From assembly GCF_900142525.1 (NCBI RefSeq), contig NZ_FRBD01000006.1, positions 82,103 to 146,102 on the forward strand: 64,000 nucleotides of DNA, in the 5' to 3' direction. The stretch comes from Xylanibacter ruminicola. GTDB taxonomy: Bacteria > Bacteroidota > Bacteroidia > Bacteroidales > Bacteroidaceae. This document shows positions 44,328-52,992 of the stretch, piece after piece. The notes under the pieces are model-generated. The model ran no database searches. It had not been told where the DNA came from and saw only the letters and a list, made by a program, of their open reading frames with translations. The position numbers and the translations under genes were made by a program. Each line of letters begins with the position of its first letter. Positions within the stretch are counted from its first letter, which is position 1.

Positions 44328-45599
44328 ATGTTATACTATCTGTTCAGATTCCTCGATCAATACAACATACCAGGATCGCACATGTGGGCCTACATTTCAT
44401 TCCGCTCACTATTAACGCTGATTCTGTCGTTGCTTATCTCTGCATGGTTTGGCGAGAAGTTCATCAAATGGATGAAACGCAGAAGCATCTTTGAGACAGA
44501 GCGCGATCCAAGTATCGACCCCTTTGGAGTAGAGAAGAAAGGCGTGCCAACCATGGGTGGCATCATCATCATCATGAGCATACTTGTTCCTGTATTACTT
44601 TTCGGACGTCTCCGTAACACCTATCTTATCCTGATGGTCATCACCACCGTATGGCTGGGATTCCTTGGATTCCTCGACGACTATATTAAGATATTCAAGC
44701 GCAACAAGGATGGCTTGAAGGGAAAGTACAAGATTGTAGGTCAGGTAAGTATTGGGTTTATCGTAGGCCTTACACTATGGCTCAGTCCCGATGTTGTGGT
44801 ACGCGAGAACGTCAACGTTCAGCAGCAGAACCAGGAGATCGTAGTCAAGCACAAAAAAGATGCTGTAAAATCACTCCACACCACCATACCATTTATCAAG
44901 AACCACAACTTGAACTACTCTAACATCATGTCGTTCTGTGGTAAGTATAAGGTAGCAGCAGGTTGGGTACTCTTTGTGCTGATGACCATTCTGGTTGTAA
45001 CAGCAGTATCTAATGGAGCCAACCTGAACGACGGTATGGATGGCATGTGTGCAGGAAACTCCGCCATCATAGGCGTCGCGTTAGGCATCCTGGCTTATGT
45101 ATCATCACACATAGGCTATGCCTCGTATTTCGACATTATGTACATCCCGCACTCTGAAGAGTTGGTAGTCTTCCTCTGTGCCTTCATCGGAGCCATGATC
45201 GGTTTCCTTTGGTACAACGCTTATCCCGCTCAGGTGTTTATGGGCGATACAGGTTCACTTACCATTGGTGGTATCATTGGCGTTGCAGCCATCATCATCC
45301 ACAAGGAGCTGTTGCTCCCCATCCTCTGCGGTATCTTCTTCGTTGAGAGCCTGAGTGTAATTATCCAGACCCAGTGGTTCAAGATGATGAAGCGCAAGGG
45401 TCAGCGTGTTCGCGTGTTCCGCGCTACACCTATCCACGACAACTTCCGCAAGCTCGATTCTCAACTTGATGCAACCAGTAAGTATATTCTGAAGGGCTGG
45501 CCTCATCGTCCGTTCCACGAGTCGAAGATTACCATTCGATTCTGGATTACCACGATTATTCTGGCAGCACTCACCATCATAACATTAAAGATGCGATAA
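44328..45599 (+). CDS. mraY: Phospho-N-acetylmuramoyl-pentapeptide transferase MraY
   Basis: A 423-residue polytopic enzyme that forms lipid I from UDP-MurNAc-pentapeptide and undecaprenyl phosphate. Signatures are GVEKKGVPTMGGIIII (about 66-81), the catalytic FLDDYIKIFKRNKDGLKGKYK, NGANLNDGMDGMCAG and the late PIHDNFRK. About ten membrane helices are visible. It is some 60 residues longer than the E. coli enzyme, mainly from a hydrophilic loop (about 160-200), a common feature of Bacteroidetes MraY. Confidence 0.95.
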   Translation: MLYYLFRFLDQYNIPGSHMWAYISFRSLLTLILSLLISAWFGEKFIKWMKRRSIFETERDPSIDPFGVEKKGVPTMGGIIIIMSILVPVLLFGRLRNTYLILMVITTVWLGFLGFLDDYIKIFKRNKDGLKGKYKIVGQVSIGFIVGLTLWLSPDVVVRENVNVQQQNQEIVVKHKKDAVKSLHTTIPFIKNHNLNYSNIMSFCGKYKVAAGWVLFVLMTILVVTAVSNGANLNDGMDGMCAGNSAIIGVALGILAYVSSHIGYASYFDIMYIPHSEELVVFLCAFIGAMIGFLWYNAYPAQVFMGDTGSLTIGGIIGVAAIIIHKELLLPILCGIFFVESLSVIIQTQWFKMMKRKGQRVRVFRATPIHDNFRKLDSQLDATSKYILKGWPHRPFHESKITIRFWITTIILAALTIITLKMR

Positions 45600-45607
45600 A
45601 TATAGAT

Positions 45608-46939
45608 ATGAAAAGAATCGTTATATTAGGAGCAGGCGAAAGTGGCGCAGGAGCCGCTGTTCTCGCCAAGAAAGAAGGATTCGACGTGTTTGTATCAGAC
45701 ATGTCGAAGATTGCCGACAAGTACAAGAAGCAGTTAGACAACCATCAGATTGAGTGGGAAGAGGGACAGCATACAGAAGAGAAGATTCTGAATGCCGATG
45801 AGATTATCAAGAGTCCTGGTATCCCTGATACCGCTCCTATGATCCAGAAGATCATTGCCAAGGGCATCCACATCATCAGCGAGATTGAGTTTGCCGGTCG
45901 TTACACAAACTCTAAGATGATCTGTATCACAGGCTCTAATGGCAAGACCACCACTACCTCGCTTATTTATCACATCTTTAAGGAGGCAGGCTACGATGCA
46001 GGTCTGGCAGGCAACATTGGTAACTCTCTGGCACTTCAGGTAGCCGAGGATCCACACGAATACTATATCATCGAGTTGAGCTCATTCCAACTCGACAACA
46101 TGTACGATTTCCGTGCCGATATCGCCATCCTGCTGAATATCACCCCCGACCATCTGGACCGTTATAACTTCGAGATGCAGAACTACGTAGATGCCAAGAT
46201 GCGTATCATCCAGAACCAGACTCCAAAAGATGCATTCATCTACTGGGCCGACGATCCTATCATCAAGCGCGAACTGGAGAAATACGACATCAAGTCAATC
46301 CAGTATCCATTCTCTGAGCTGAAGGAAAAAGGTGTGATTGGTTATATCGAGGAAGGACAGTATAAGATTGAGAAGCCCGAGCCATTCAATATGGAGCAGG
46401 AGAGCCTCAGCCTTACTGGTAAACACAACATCTATAACTCTCTGGCCGCAGGTATCGCTGCCGACATTGCAGGTATCAAGAAAGAAGAGATTCGCAAGAG
46501 TCTTAGCGACTTCCCTGGCGTGGAGCATCGTCTGGAGAAAGTTTGCACCGTTCGTGGCGTGCAGTATATCAACGACTCAAAGGCAACCAACGTCGATGCT
46601 TGCTGGTATGCACTCGAGGCCATGAAGACCAAGGTTATACTGATTATCGGCGGTAAGGATAAGGGTAACGATTACAATCCTATCAAGCCACTTGTTAAGG
46701 AGAAGTGCTCTGGCATCGTATATCTCGGTGCCGACAACCAGAAACTGCACGATAACTTCGACAATCTGGGGATCCCCGTTCGCGACACCCACTCTATGAA
46801 GGAGTGTATGGAGGCCTGTTACGAGATGGCTCAGCCCGGCGAGACCGTATTGCTGAGTCCATGCTGCGCTTCTTTCGACCTCTTCAAGAACATGGAAGAC
46901 CGAGGTGAGCAATTTAAAGAATTAGCAAGAAGTCTCTAG
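45608..46939 (+). CDS. murD: UDP-N-acetylmuramoylalanine--D-glutamate ligase
   Basis: A 443-residue Mur ligase that adds D-glutamate to UDP-MurNAc-L-Ala. The N-terminal Rossmann motif VILGAGESGAGAAVLAKKEG, ATP loop CITGSNGKTTTTSL (about 109-122), LNITPDHLDRY and the C-terminal LLSPCCASFDLFKNMEDRGEQF are all typical. Nine bases separate it from mraY; a 9-bp tandem repeat lies between it and ftsW. Confidence 0.95.
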   Translation: MKRIVILGAGESGAGAAVLAKKEGFDVFVSDMSKIADKYKKQLDNHQIEWEEGQHTEEKILNADEIIKSPGIPDTAPMIQKIIAKGIHIISEIEFAGRYTNSKMICITGSNGKTTTTSLIYHIFKEAGYDAGLAGNIGNSLALQVAEDPHEYYIIELSSFQLDNMYDFRADIAILLNITPDHLDRYNFEMQNYVDAKMRIIQNQTPKDAFIYWADDPIIKRELEKYDIKSIQYPFSELKEKGVIGYIEEGQYKIEKPEPFNMEQESLSLTGKHNIYNSLAAGIAADIAGIKKEEIRKSLSDFPGVEHRLEKVCTVRGVQYINDSKATNVDACWYALEAMKTKVILIIGGKDKGNDYNPIKPLVKEKCSGIVYLGADNQKLHDNFDNLGIPVRDTHSMKECMEACYEMAQPGETVLLSPCCASFDLFKNMEDRGEQFKELARSL

Positions 46940-46944
46940 AAGAA

Positions 46945-46980
46945 ACTAGAAATACTAGTCATACTAGATATACTAGAAAT
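46945..46980 (+). repeat. Four tandem 9-bp units abutting the ftsW start codon
   Basis: The unit ACTAGnnAT repeats four times without gaps (ACTAGAAAT, ACTAGTCAT, ACTAGATAT, ACTAGAAAT) from 46945 to 46980, and the ATG follows at once. It fills nearly all of the murD-ftsW gap and occupies the ribosome-binding region. A related but decayed stretch (AGAAGTACTAGAAATAATAG) precedes tyrS near 11530. Confidence 0.85.
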
Positions 46981-48216
46981 ATGAACAAGAAAATAGGAAA
47001 CATCTTTAAAGGAGATAAGGTCATCTGGATGGTATTCTTCTTCCTCTGCATGATCAGTATCGTCGAAGTATTCTCTGCTTCGAGCAACCTGACATACAAG
47101 AGCCAGAACTATCTGGGTCCTATCGTCTTCCACACCGTCACCATTATTCTTGGTGCCGTGGTAGCGGTAGTAACGCTCAACATCCCGTGCCGATACTTCA
47201 AGCTGATGACGCCTTTCTTGCTCATTATCACCGTCATCCTGTTGCTATGGGTATTGGCTACAGGCGAGAAGACCGGCGATGCCAGCCGATGGATTAATAT
47301 CTTCGGCCTTACCTTCCAGCCCTCTGAGATAGCCAAGGGAACAGTAGTATTGGCAACGGCACAGATACTTAGCGCCATGCAAAGAGAGAATGGTGCCGAT
47401 AAAAAAGCATTTAAGTACATTCTCTGTATCGTAGCACCTATAGCCATGCTGATTATGGTCGAGAACCTGTCTACCGCAGCCCTGCTATGTTCAGTAGTAT
47501 TCCTGATGATGTTTATCGGGCGCGTTCCGCTTATTCAGTTAGGCAAGCTGATGGGATTTGTTGTAGGCCTCACCTTAATAGGATTACTGCTGATTATGGC
47601 AGTAGGTAACGACAACAATGTAGCTGTAGATAAGGCTAAGACCGAACAAGTATCAGCTCCAAAGGAGAAGAGCAAACTTGAGAAGATTCTACACCGCGCT
47701 GACACTTGGAAATCGCGTATTAAGAAGTTCTCTAACAAAGAGGTTATCACCCCCGACCAGTACGACCTTGACAAAGATGCCCAGGTGGCTCACGCTAATA
47801 TTGCCATTGTATCGAGTAACATCATCGGTAAGGGGCCAGGTCAGTCGGTAGAACGCGACTTCCTGTCACAGGCATTCTCCGACTTCATCTTTGCTATCGT
47901 CATCGAGGAATTGGGAATCATCGGTGCATCGTTCGTCGTGCTGCTATACATCGTGTTGCTATACCGTACAGCACGCATTGCCAGTAAGTGCGAAAACAAC
48001 TTCCCTGCCTTTCTTGCTATGGGATTAGCCCTCCTACTTGTCATTCAGGCTGCCTTCAATATGCTGGTGGCAGTTGGTATCGCTCCTGTTACCGGTCAGC
48101 CACTCCCACTTATCAGTAAAGGTGGTACTTCTACCATCATCAACTGCGCCTACATTGGAGTTATATTAAGTGTTAGCCGCTCTGCGAAAAAAAGGCAGCC
48201 AAAAATAGCTGAATAA
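46981..48216 (+). CDS. ftsW: Septal peptidoglycan polymerase FtsW
   Basis: A 411-residue SEDS glycosyltransferase that polymerises lipid II together with FtsI. About ten membrane helices. Conserved segments are DASRWINIFGLTFQPSEIAK (about 100-119), YLDxD-like residues in the large loop (about 220-275), ERDFLSQAFSDFIFAIVIEELG and GQPLPLISKGGTSTI (about 379-393). The periplasmic loop is long and Lys-rich. Starts right after the tandem repeat. Confidence 0.93.
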   Translation: MNKKIGNIFKGDKVIWMVFFFLCMISIVEVFSASSNLTYKSQNYLGPIVFHTVTIILGAVVAVVTLNIPCRYFKLMTPFLLIITVILLLWVLATGEKTGDASRWINIFGLTFQPSEIAKGTVVLATAQILSAMQRENGADKKAFKYILCIVAPIAMLIMVENLSTAALLCSVVFLMMFIGRVPLIQLGKLMGFVVGLTLIGLLLIMAVGNDNNVAVDKAKTEQVSAPKEKSKLEKILHRADTWKSRIKKFSNKEVITPDQYDLDKDAQVAHANIAIVSSNIIGKGPGQSVERDFLSQAFSDFIFAIVIEELGIIGASFVVLLYIVLLYRTARIASKCENNFPAFLAMGLALLLVIQAAFNMLVAVGIAPVTGQPLPLISKGGTSTIINCAYIGVILSVSRSAKKRQPKIAE

Positions 48217-48229
48217 GAAATATAATTTG

Positions 48230-48237
48230 TAATTTTG
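48230..48237 (+). promoter_or_regulatory. Internal -7 box upstream of murG
   Basis: TAATTTTG followed by CACGC, 22 bases before the murG ATG, in the 43-base gap after ftsW. Suggests a second promoter for murG-murC-ftsQ-ftsA-ftsZ. Confidence 0.65.
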
Positions 48238-48259
48238 CACGCAACAATTAAAAAAAGAT

Positions 48260-49366
48260 ATGGAAGAACTTAGAGTCATCATTAGCGGAGGCGGTACTGG
48301 GGGACACATTTTCCCAGCCGTTTCAATAGCAAATGCCGTGAAATCACTTCGTCCAGATGCTAAGATTCTATTTGTGGGCGCACTTGGACGTATGGAGATG
48401 CAACGTGTACCTGCAGCAGGCTACGAGATCAAGGGTTTGCCTATCTGCGGTTTTGATCGTAAGAATTTACTGAAGAACTTCAAGGTTCTTTATAAGATAT
48501 GGAAGAGTCAGCGCATGGCCAAGTCTATCATCAAGGACTTCAAGCCTCAGGTAGCGGTAGGAGTTGGTGGTTATGCCAGCGGCCCAACTCTTAACAAGGC
48601 GGCTGCTATGGGCATACCCTGCCTCATTCAGGAGCAGAACTCGTATGCCGGCGTTACCAACAAGCTGCTCGCTAAGAAAGCCGAGAAGATTTGTGTGGCT
48701 TACGAGGGAATGGAGCGATTCTTCCCCGCTGAAAAGATTATTCTGACCGGCAACCCTGTTCGTCAGGCATTGCTCGACACCAAGATCTCACAAGAAGATG
48801 CTATCAAGTCGTTCGGACTCGATCCTTCAAAGAAAACCATTCTGTTGGTAGGCGGTAGTCTGGGTGCCCGAACCATTAACGAGAGTGTACTCCAGCATCT
48901 CGACCTGATCAAGGCTGCCGATGCTCAGTTCATCTGGCAGACAGGTAAATACTACAGCGCTGAGATTGCCGAGAGACTCAAGGGCGAAAACATCCCTAAC
49001 CTCAAGGTTACCGATTTTATTACCGATATGGGTGCCGCCTACAAGGCAGCCGACCTCGTTATCAGCCGTGCAGGCGCCAGCAGTATCTCTGAGTTCTGCC
49101 TGATTGGCAAACCTGTTATCCTGGTACCAAGTCCGAATGTGGCCGAGGATCACCAGACCAAGAATGCATTGGCTCTGGCTAACCGCGATGCAGCCATCTA
49201 CGTGAAGGATGCCGATGCTCCAGCCACATTGCTCGAGCTGGCCATCAAGACTGTTGCCGACGAGCAGAAGCTCAAGTCGCTCAGCGAGAACGTTTTAAAA
49301 CTCGCTCTGCCCGATTCAGCCGACATCATTGCAAAGGAAGTCATCAAATTGGCAGAGAAAAAGTAA
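48260..49366 (+). CDS. murG: Lipid II synthase MurG
   Basis: A 368-residue GT28 glycosyltransferase that adds GlcNAc to lipid I on the inner face of the membrane. The N-terminal ISGGGTGGHIFPAVSIANA loop (about 8-26), VGVGGYASGPTLNKAA, LIQEQNSYAGVTNKLLAKKA, LVGGSLGARTINE and VISRAGASSISEFCLIGKP with the following nucleotide-sugar site are all intact. Probably expressed from both the cluster promoter and the one at 48230. Confidence 0.96.
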   Translation: MEELRVIISGGGTGGHIFPAVSIANAVKSLRPDAKILFVGALGRMEMQRVPAAGYEIKGLPICGFDRKNLLKNFKVLYKIWKSQRMAKSIIKDFKPQVAVGVGGYASGPTLNKAAAMGIPCLIQEQNSYAGVTNKLLAKKAEKICVAYEGMERFFPAEKIILTGNPVRQALLDTKISQEDAIKSFGLDPSKKTILLVGGSLGARTINESVLQHLDLIKAADAQFIWQTGKYYSAEIAERLKGENIPNLKVTDFITDMGAAYKAADLVISRAGASSISEFCLIGKPVILVPSPNVAEDHQTKNALALANRDAAIYVKDADAPATLLELAIKTVADEQKLKSLSENVLKLALPDSADIIAKEVIKLAEKK

Positions 49367-49371
49367 CGATT

Positions 49372-50745
49372 ATGGAATTAAAAGATATCAAAGCAGTATA
49401 TTTCGTAGGAGCAGGTGGCATTGGAATGAGTGCCATCGCCCGCTATTTTATTAAGAAGGGACTTGTTGTAGCTGGCTACGACAAGACGCCATCCGACCTT
49501 ACAAAACGACTCGAAACCGAAGGCATGCTCATTCATTATGAAGAGAATGTCGATGAGATTCCGCATGAGTGCAAGAAGAAAGAGTCATGTCTGGTCATCT
49601 ACACGCCAGCTATCCCTGCCGAGCACCAGGAGCTGAAATTCTTCCGCGAGAACGGATTCGAGATTCAGAAGCGTGCTCAGGTTCTTGGCACACTCACTCA
49701 GAGCCACAAGGGCCTTTGCGTAGCAGGTACTCATGGCAAGACCACTACTTCTACCATGTGTGCCCACATCATGCACCAGAGTCAACTTGACTGTAATGCC
49801 TTCCTTGGAGGTATCTCTAAGAACTATGGCACTAACTATATTCTGTCAGATTCTGACTTTGTAGTGATTGAAGCCGACGAGTTTGACCGTTCCTTCCATT
49901 GGCTCCGTCCTTGGATGAGCGTCATCACTTCTACCGACCCCGATCATCTGGACATCTATGGCACCAAGGAGGCTTATCTCCAGAGTTTCCGTCATTATAC
50001 TGAACTCATCCAGCCAGGCGGTGCCCTGATTATCCATCGCGATCTGGAGATGAAGGAGAACATTCAGCCAGGTGTGCGTCGTTACGACTACGGTCTCACC
50101 GAGGGCGACTTCCATGCCGAGAACATCGTCATTGAGAATGGCGAGATCACTTTCGACTTCATCTCTCCTATCGAGAGCATCAAGGGTGTACAGCTAGGCC
50201 AGCCAGTGCCCATCAACATCGAGAACGGTATTGCTGCTATGGCAATGGCACAGCTCAACGGCTGTACTGCTGCAGAGCTGAAATATGGTATGCAGACCTA
50301 TGGAGGTGTCGACCGTCGTTTCGACTTTAAGATTAAGACCGATAAGATGGTATTCCTGAGCGACTATGCTCACCACCCCAAGGAGATCTACCAAAGCGCT
50401 AAGAGCATCCGTGAGTTGTATAAGAACAAGCACATCACAGCTATCTTCCAACCTCACCTCTATACCCGTACACGCGATTTCTACAAGGACTTCGCCGATG
50501 CGCTGAGTCAGCTTGACGAGGTTATACTCACAGAAATCTATCCTGCTCGCGAGTTACCCATCGAGGGCGTCACCTCAAAACTCATCTATGACAACCTGAA
50601 GCCAGGTGTCAAGAAAGAAATGATACAGAAGGCTGATGTACTCGACTACATCAAGCACCACGACTTCGAGGTACTCATTGTTCTCGGAGCTGGCGACCTT
50701 GACAATCAGGTTCCTCAGATTACAAAGATTTTAAACAACAAATAA
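49372..50745 (+). CDS. murC: UDP-N-acetylmuramate--L-alanine ligase
   Basis: A 457-residue ligase that starts the stem peptide by adding L-Ala to UDP-MurNAc. The Rossmann motif VGAGGIGMSAIARYF, ATP loop VAGTHGKTTTSTM (about 119-131), IEADEFDRSF, TSTDPDHLDIYG and DYAHHPKEI are standard. murB and ddl, often nearby in other phyla, are absent. A 5-base gap separates it from murG. Confidence 0.96.
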   Translation: MELKDIKAVYFVGAGGIGMSAIARYFIKKGLVVAGYDKTPSDLTKRLETEGMLIHYEENVDEIPHECKKKESCLVIYTPAIPAEHQELKFFRENGFEIQKRAQVLGTLTQSHKGLCVAGTHGKTTTSTMCAHIMHQSQLDCNAFLGGISKNYGTNYILSDSDFVVIEADEFDRSFHWLRPWMSVITSTDPDHLDIYGTKEAYLQSFRHYTELIQPGGALIIHRDLEMKENIQPGVRRYDYGLTEGDFHAENIVIENGEITFDFISPIESIKGVQLGQPVPINIENGIAAMAMAQLNGCTAAELKYGMQTYGGVDRRFDFKIKTDKMVFLSDYAHHPKEIYQSAKSIRELYKNKHITAIFQPHLYTRTRDFYKDFADALSQLDEVILTEIYPARELPIEGVTSKLIYDNLKPGVKKEMIQKADVLDYIKHHDFEVLIVLGAGDLDNQVPQITKILNNK

Positions 50746-50751
50746 TCATTG

Positions 50752-51516
50752 ATGACTATCAACTTCAACTGGAAACAGATTCTCATCGTAGCCTGCAACG
50801 TTATCGTTGGCATCTACTTGGTACTGGCCGTCACAGCTTTCAACAACCCCGACGAGGCCATGGCCGAGCAGTGCACAGAGGTGAAGATCGACATCGAGCA
50901 GGAATCGATGGAAGGTTTCCTGAATCCAGGCGAAGTCAAGAAGTTACTCTCACAGTATAAGCTATACCCACTATCTCAGCCCATGAACACCATCTCTCCA
51001 CGAAAGATGGAAGAGACGCTACTGAAGAGTCCGTTTGTAGAGAAAGTCGAGTGCTACAAGACACTAAGCGGACATGTATGTATCAACATCAAGCAGCGCA
51101 TACCTGTCATCAGAATCATGGCAATCAATGGAGATAGCTACTATCTCGACCATCATGGCAACATCATGCCAGAATCAGGTTACGCCACCGACATTCTGAT
51201 AGCAACAGGAAATATCACCAAAAGATACGCTCAGAACGTATTATCGAAGGTTGCCAACAAGATTGTCAGCAACAGTTTCTGGCGCAATCAGGCTGTGCAG
51301 CTTAACGTACTGCCCAACCAGACTCTTGAGATGGTACCACGCGTTGGCGACCACATCGCATTTCTTGGCAGTCCAAACAACATCGACACCAAGCTCGAGC
51401 GTCTTCGCAAGTTCTATATCTACGGATTGAACAAGGCCGGATGGAACAAGTATAACTATATTAATGTGGAGTTTAACAACCAGATTATATGTAAAAAGAA
51501 TAACAGACAAATATAA
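50752..51516 (+). CDS. ftsQ: Cell division protein FtsQ
   Basis: About 254 residues. A short cytoplasmic start (MTINFNWKQ), one membrane helix (ILIVACNVIVGIYLVLAVTAF) and a periplasmic domain with a POTRA-like region (about 45-120, including MEETLLKSPFVEKVECYKTL and CINIKQRIPVIRI) followed by the beta domain YYLDHHGNIMPE. FtsQ links FtsL/FtsB to the divisome. The ATG at 50752 is preferred over the TTG just before it. The call depends on position and topology as FtsQ is poorly conserved. Confidence 0.87.
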   Translation: MTINFNWKQILIVACNVIVGIYLVLAVTAFNNPDEAMAEQCTEVKIDIEQESMEGFLNPGEVKKLLSQYKLYPLSQPMNTISPRKMEETLLKSPFVEKVECYKTLSGHVCINIKQRIPVIRIMAINGDSYYLDHHGNIMPESGYATDILIATGNITKRYAQNVLSKVANKIVSNSFWRNQAVQLNVLPNQTLEMVPRVGDHIAFLGSPNNIDTKLERLRKFYIYGLNKAGWNKYNYINVEFNNQIICKKNNRQI

Positions 51517-51522
51517 TAAGAG

Positions 51523-52977
51523 ATGGCAGCAAAGGAATTTATTGTAGCAATTGAACTCGGTTCGTCAAAAGTAACCGGAATCGCGGGACAGAAGAATCTC
51601 GACGGCAGCATCAATGTGCTTGCTATGGTCAAGGAGGAGTCTTCTTCGTTCATCCGCAAAGGTGTGGTTTACAATATCGACAAGACCGCACAATGCCTTA
51701 CCAGTATTATCAAGAAACTGGAGAATCAGCTCAAGACCCAGATCACACAAGTCTACGTAGGCGTAGGCGGACAATCTATCCGCAGCGTTAAGAACGTAGT
51801 AACCAAAGATCTTCCTGGCGAAACCATCATCACTCAGGACATGGTGATAGAACTGATGGATGCCAACCGCAACATGACATACCCCGACCAGGAGATTCTG
51901 GATGCTGCCGTACAGGAATACAAAGTAGGAACCCAGTTCCAGCTGGATCCCGTGGGCATTCAAGCCACCCATCTCGAAGGCCACTTCCTGAACATCCTGG
52001 AGCGTAAGGCTTTCTATCGCAACCTTAACAAGTGCTTCGAAACAGCCGGCATCAATGTTGCCGAAATGTACCTGGCACCACTTGCACTTGCCGACAGCGT
52101 GCTGACCGAGGTTGAAAAGCGCTCAGGCTGCGCACTCGTCGATTTGGGCTACGACACTACCACCGTATCCGTTTATTCTAAGAACATCCTGCGCCATCTT
52201 GCCGTCATTCCCCTTGGTAGCAACAACATCACCAAAGATATAGCATCACTCCAGATGGAAGAGAGCGATGCCGAGCGCATGAAACTGAAATACGGTTCAG
52301 CATATACCGAAAATAGTGATATAGACAATGATCTGAAATACTCTATCGATCCCGATCGTCAAGTAGAGAGCCGCAAGTTCATCGAGATTGTCGAGGGACG
52401 CCTTGAGGAGATTATCGAGAACGTATGGTACCAGATTCCATCTGAGTACTACGACAAGCTGCTCGGAGGTATCATTCTGACCGGTGGCGGCTCGAATATG
52501 AAGAACATCGAGAAGGCATTCGTAAACCATACTCATGTCGACAAGATCCGCATTGCCAAATTTGTATCGCAGACCATCATTACTAACAACGAGGAGATTA
52601 AGTCGCACAATGGCATGCTGAACACCGTATTGGGACTGCTAGCAAAGGGCGACATCAACTGCGCAGGCGATGCCTTCGATCCTAACGGCGACCTGTTTGC
52701 CAGTCTGAAACCTCAGACACTTCACCCCACTAACGACCAGCGCCCTGCCCGTCAGGCAACCGATATCCCTGCAGGTGTAATCCGTACCGAAGCCGAGAAA
52801 CAGAAGGCTGAAGAAGAGAAGCGCCGCCAGCAGGAGGAGGAAGAGCGCGCACGCCAGGAGGAAGAGCGCCTGAAGCAGGAAGAAGAGGCCCGCATCCGCA
52901 AGGAAAACAGCACTTGGAACAAGCTGAAGAAGGGTATCCTGAAGTTTGGTAAGTCGATTGTCGAAGAAGAAGATTAA
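51523..52977 (+). CDS. ftsA: Cell division protein FtsA with charged coiled-coil insertion
   Basis: A 484-residue actin-like protein that tethers FtsZ to the membrane. FVAIELGSSKVTGIAG-type phosphate-1 loop (IVAIELGSSKVTG, about 6-18), CALVDLGYDTTTVSVY (about 204-219) and ILTGGGSNMKNIEKAF (about 318-333) are conserved. After the core there is a run of Glu/Arg/Gln/Lys (about 424-460) that should form a long charged helix. It is followed by the membrane-targeting amphipathic helix WNKLKKGILKFGKSIV at the C-terminus. The insertion makes it about 60 residues longer than E. coli FtsA. Confidence 0.94.
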   Translation: MAAKEFIVAIELGSSKVTGIAGQKNLDGSINVLAMVKEESSSFIRKGVVYNIDKTAQCLTSIIKKLENQLKTQITQVYVGVGGQSIRSVKNVVTKDLPGETIITQDMVIELMDANRNMTYPDQEILDAAVQEYKVGTQFQLDPVGIQATHLEGHFLNILERKAFYRNLNKCFETAGINVAEMYLAPLALADSVLTEVEKRSGCALVDLGYDTTTVSVYSKNILRHLAVIPLGSNNITKDIASLQMEESDAERMKLKYGSAYTENSDIDNDLKYSIDPDRQVESRKFIEIVEGRLEEIIENVWYQIPSEYYDKLLGGIILTGGGSNMKNIEKAFVNHTHVDKIRIAKFVSQTIITNNEEIKSHNGMLNTVLGLLAKGDINCAGDAFDPNGDLFASLKPQTLHPTNDQRPARQATDIPAGVIRTEAEKQKAEEEKRRQQEEEERARQEEERLKQEEEARIRKENSTWNKLKKGILKFGKSIVEEED

Positions 52978-52992
52978 AAAAAGCAGAAGATT

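Noticed and set aside
46945..46980. Tandem repeat considered as a CRISPR array
   Set aside because: Units are 9 bp with no spacers and no cas genes.
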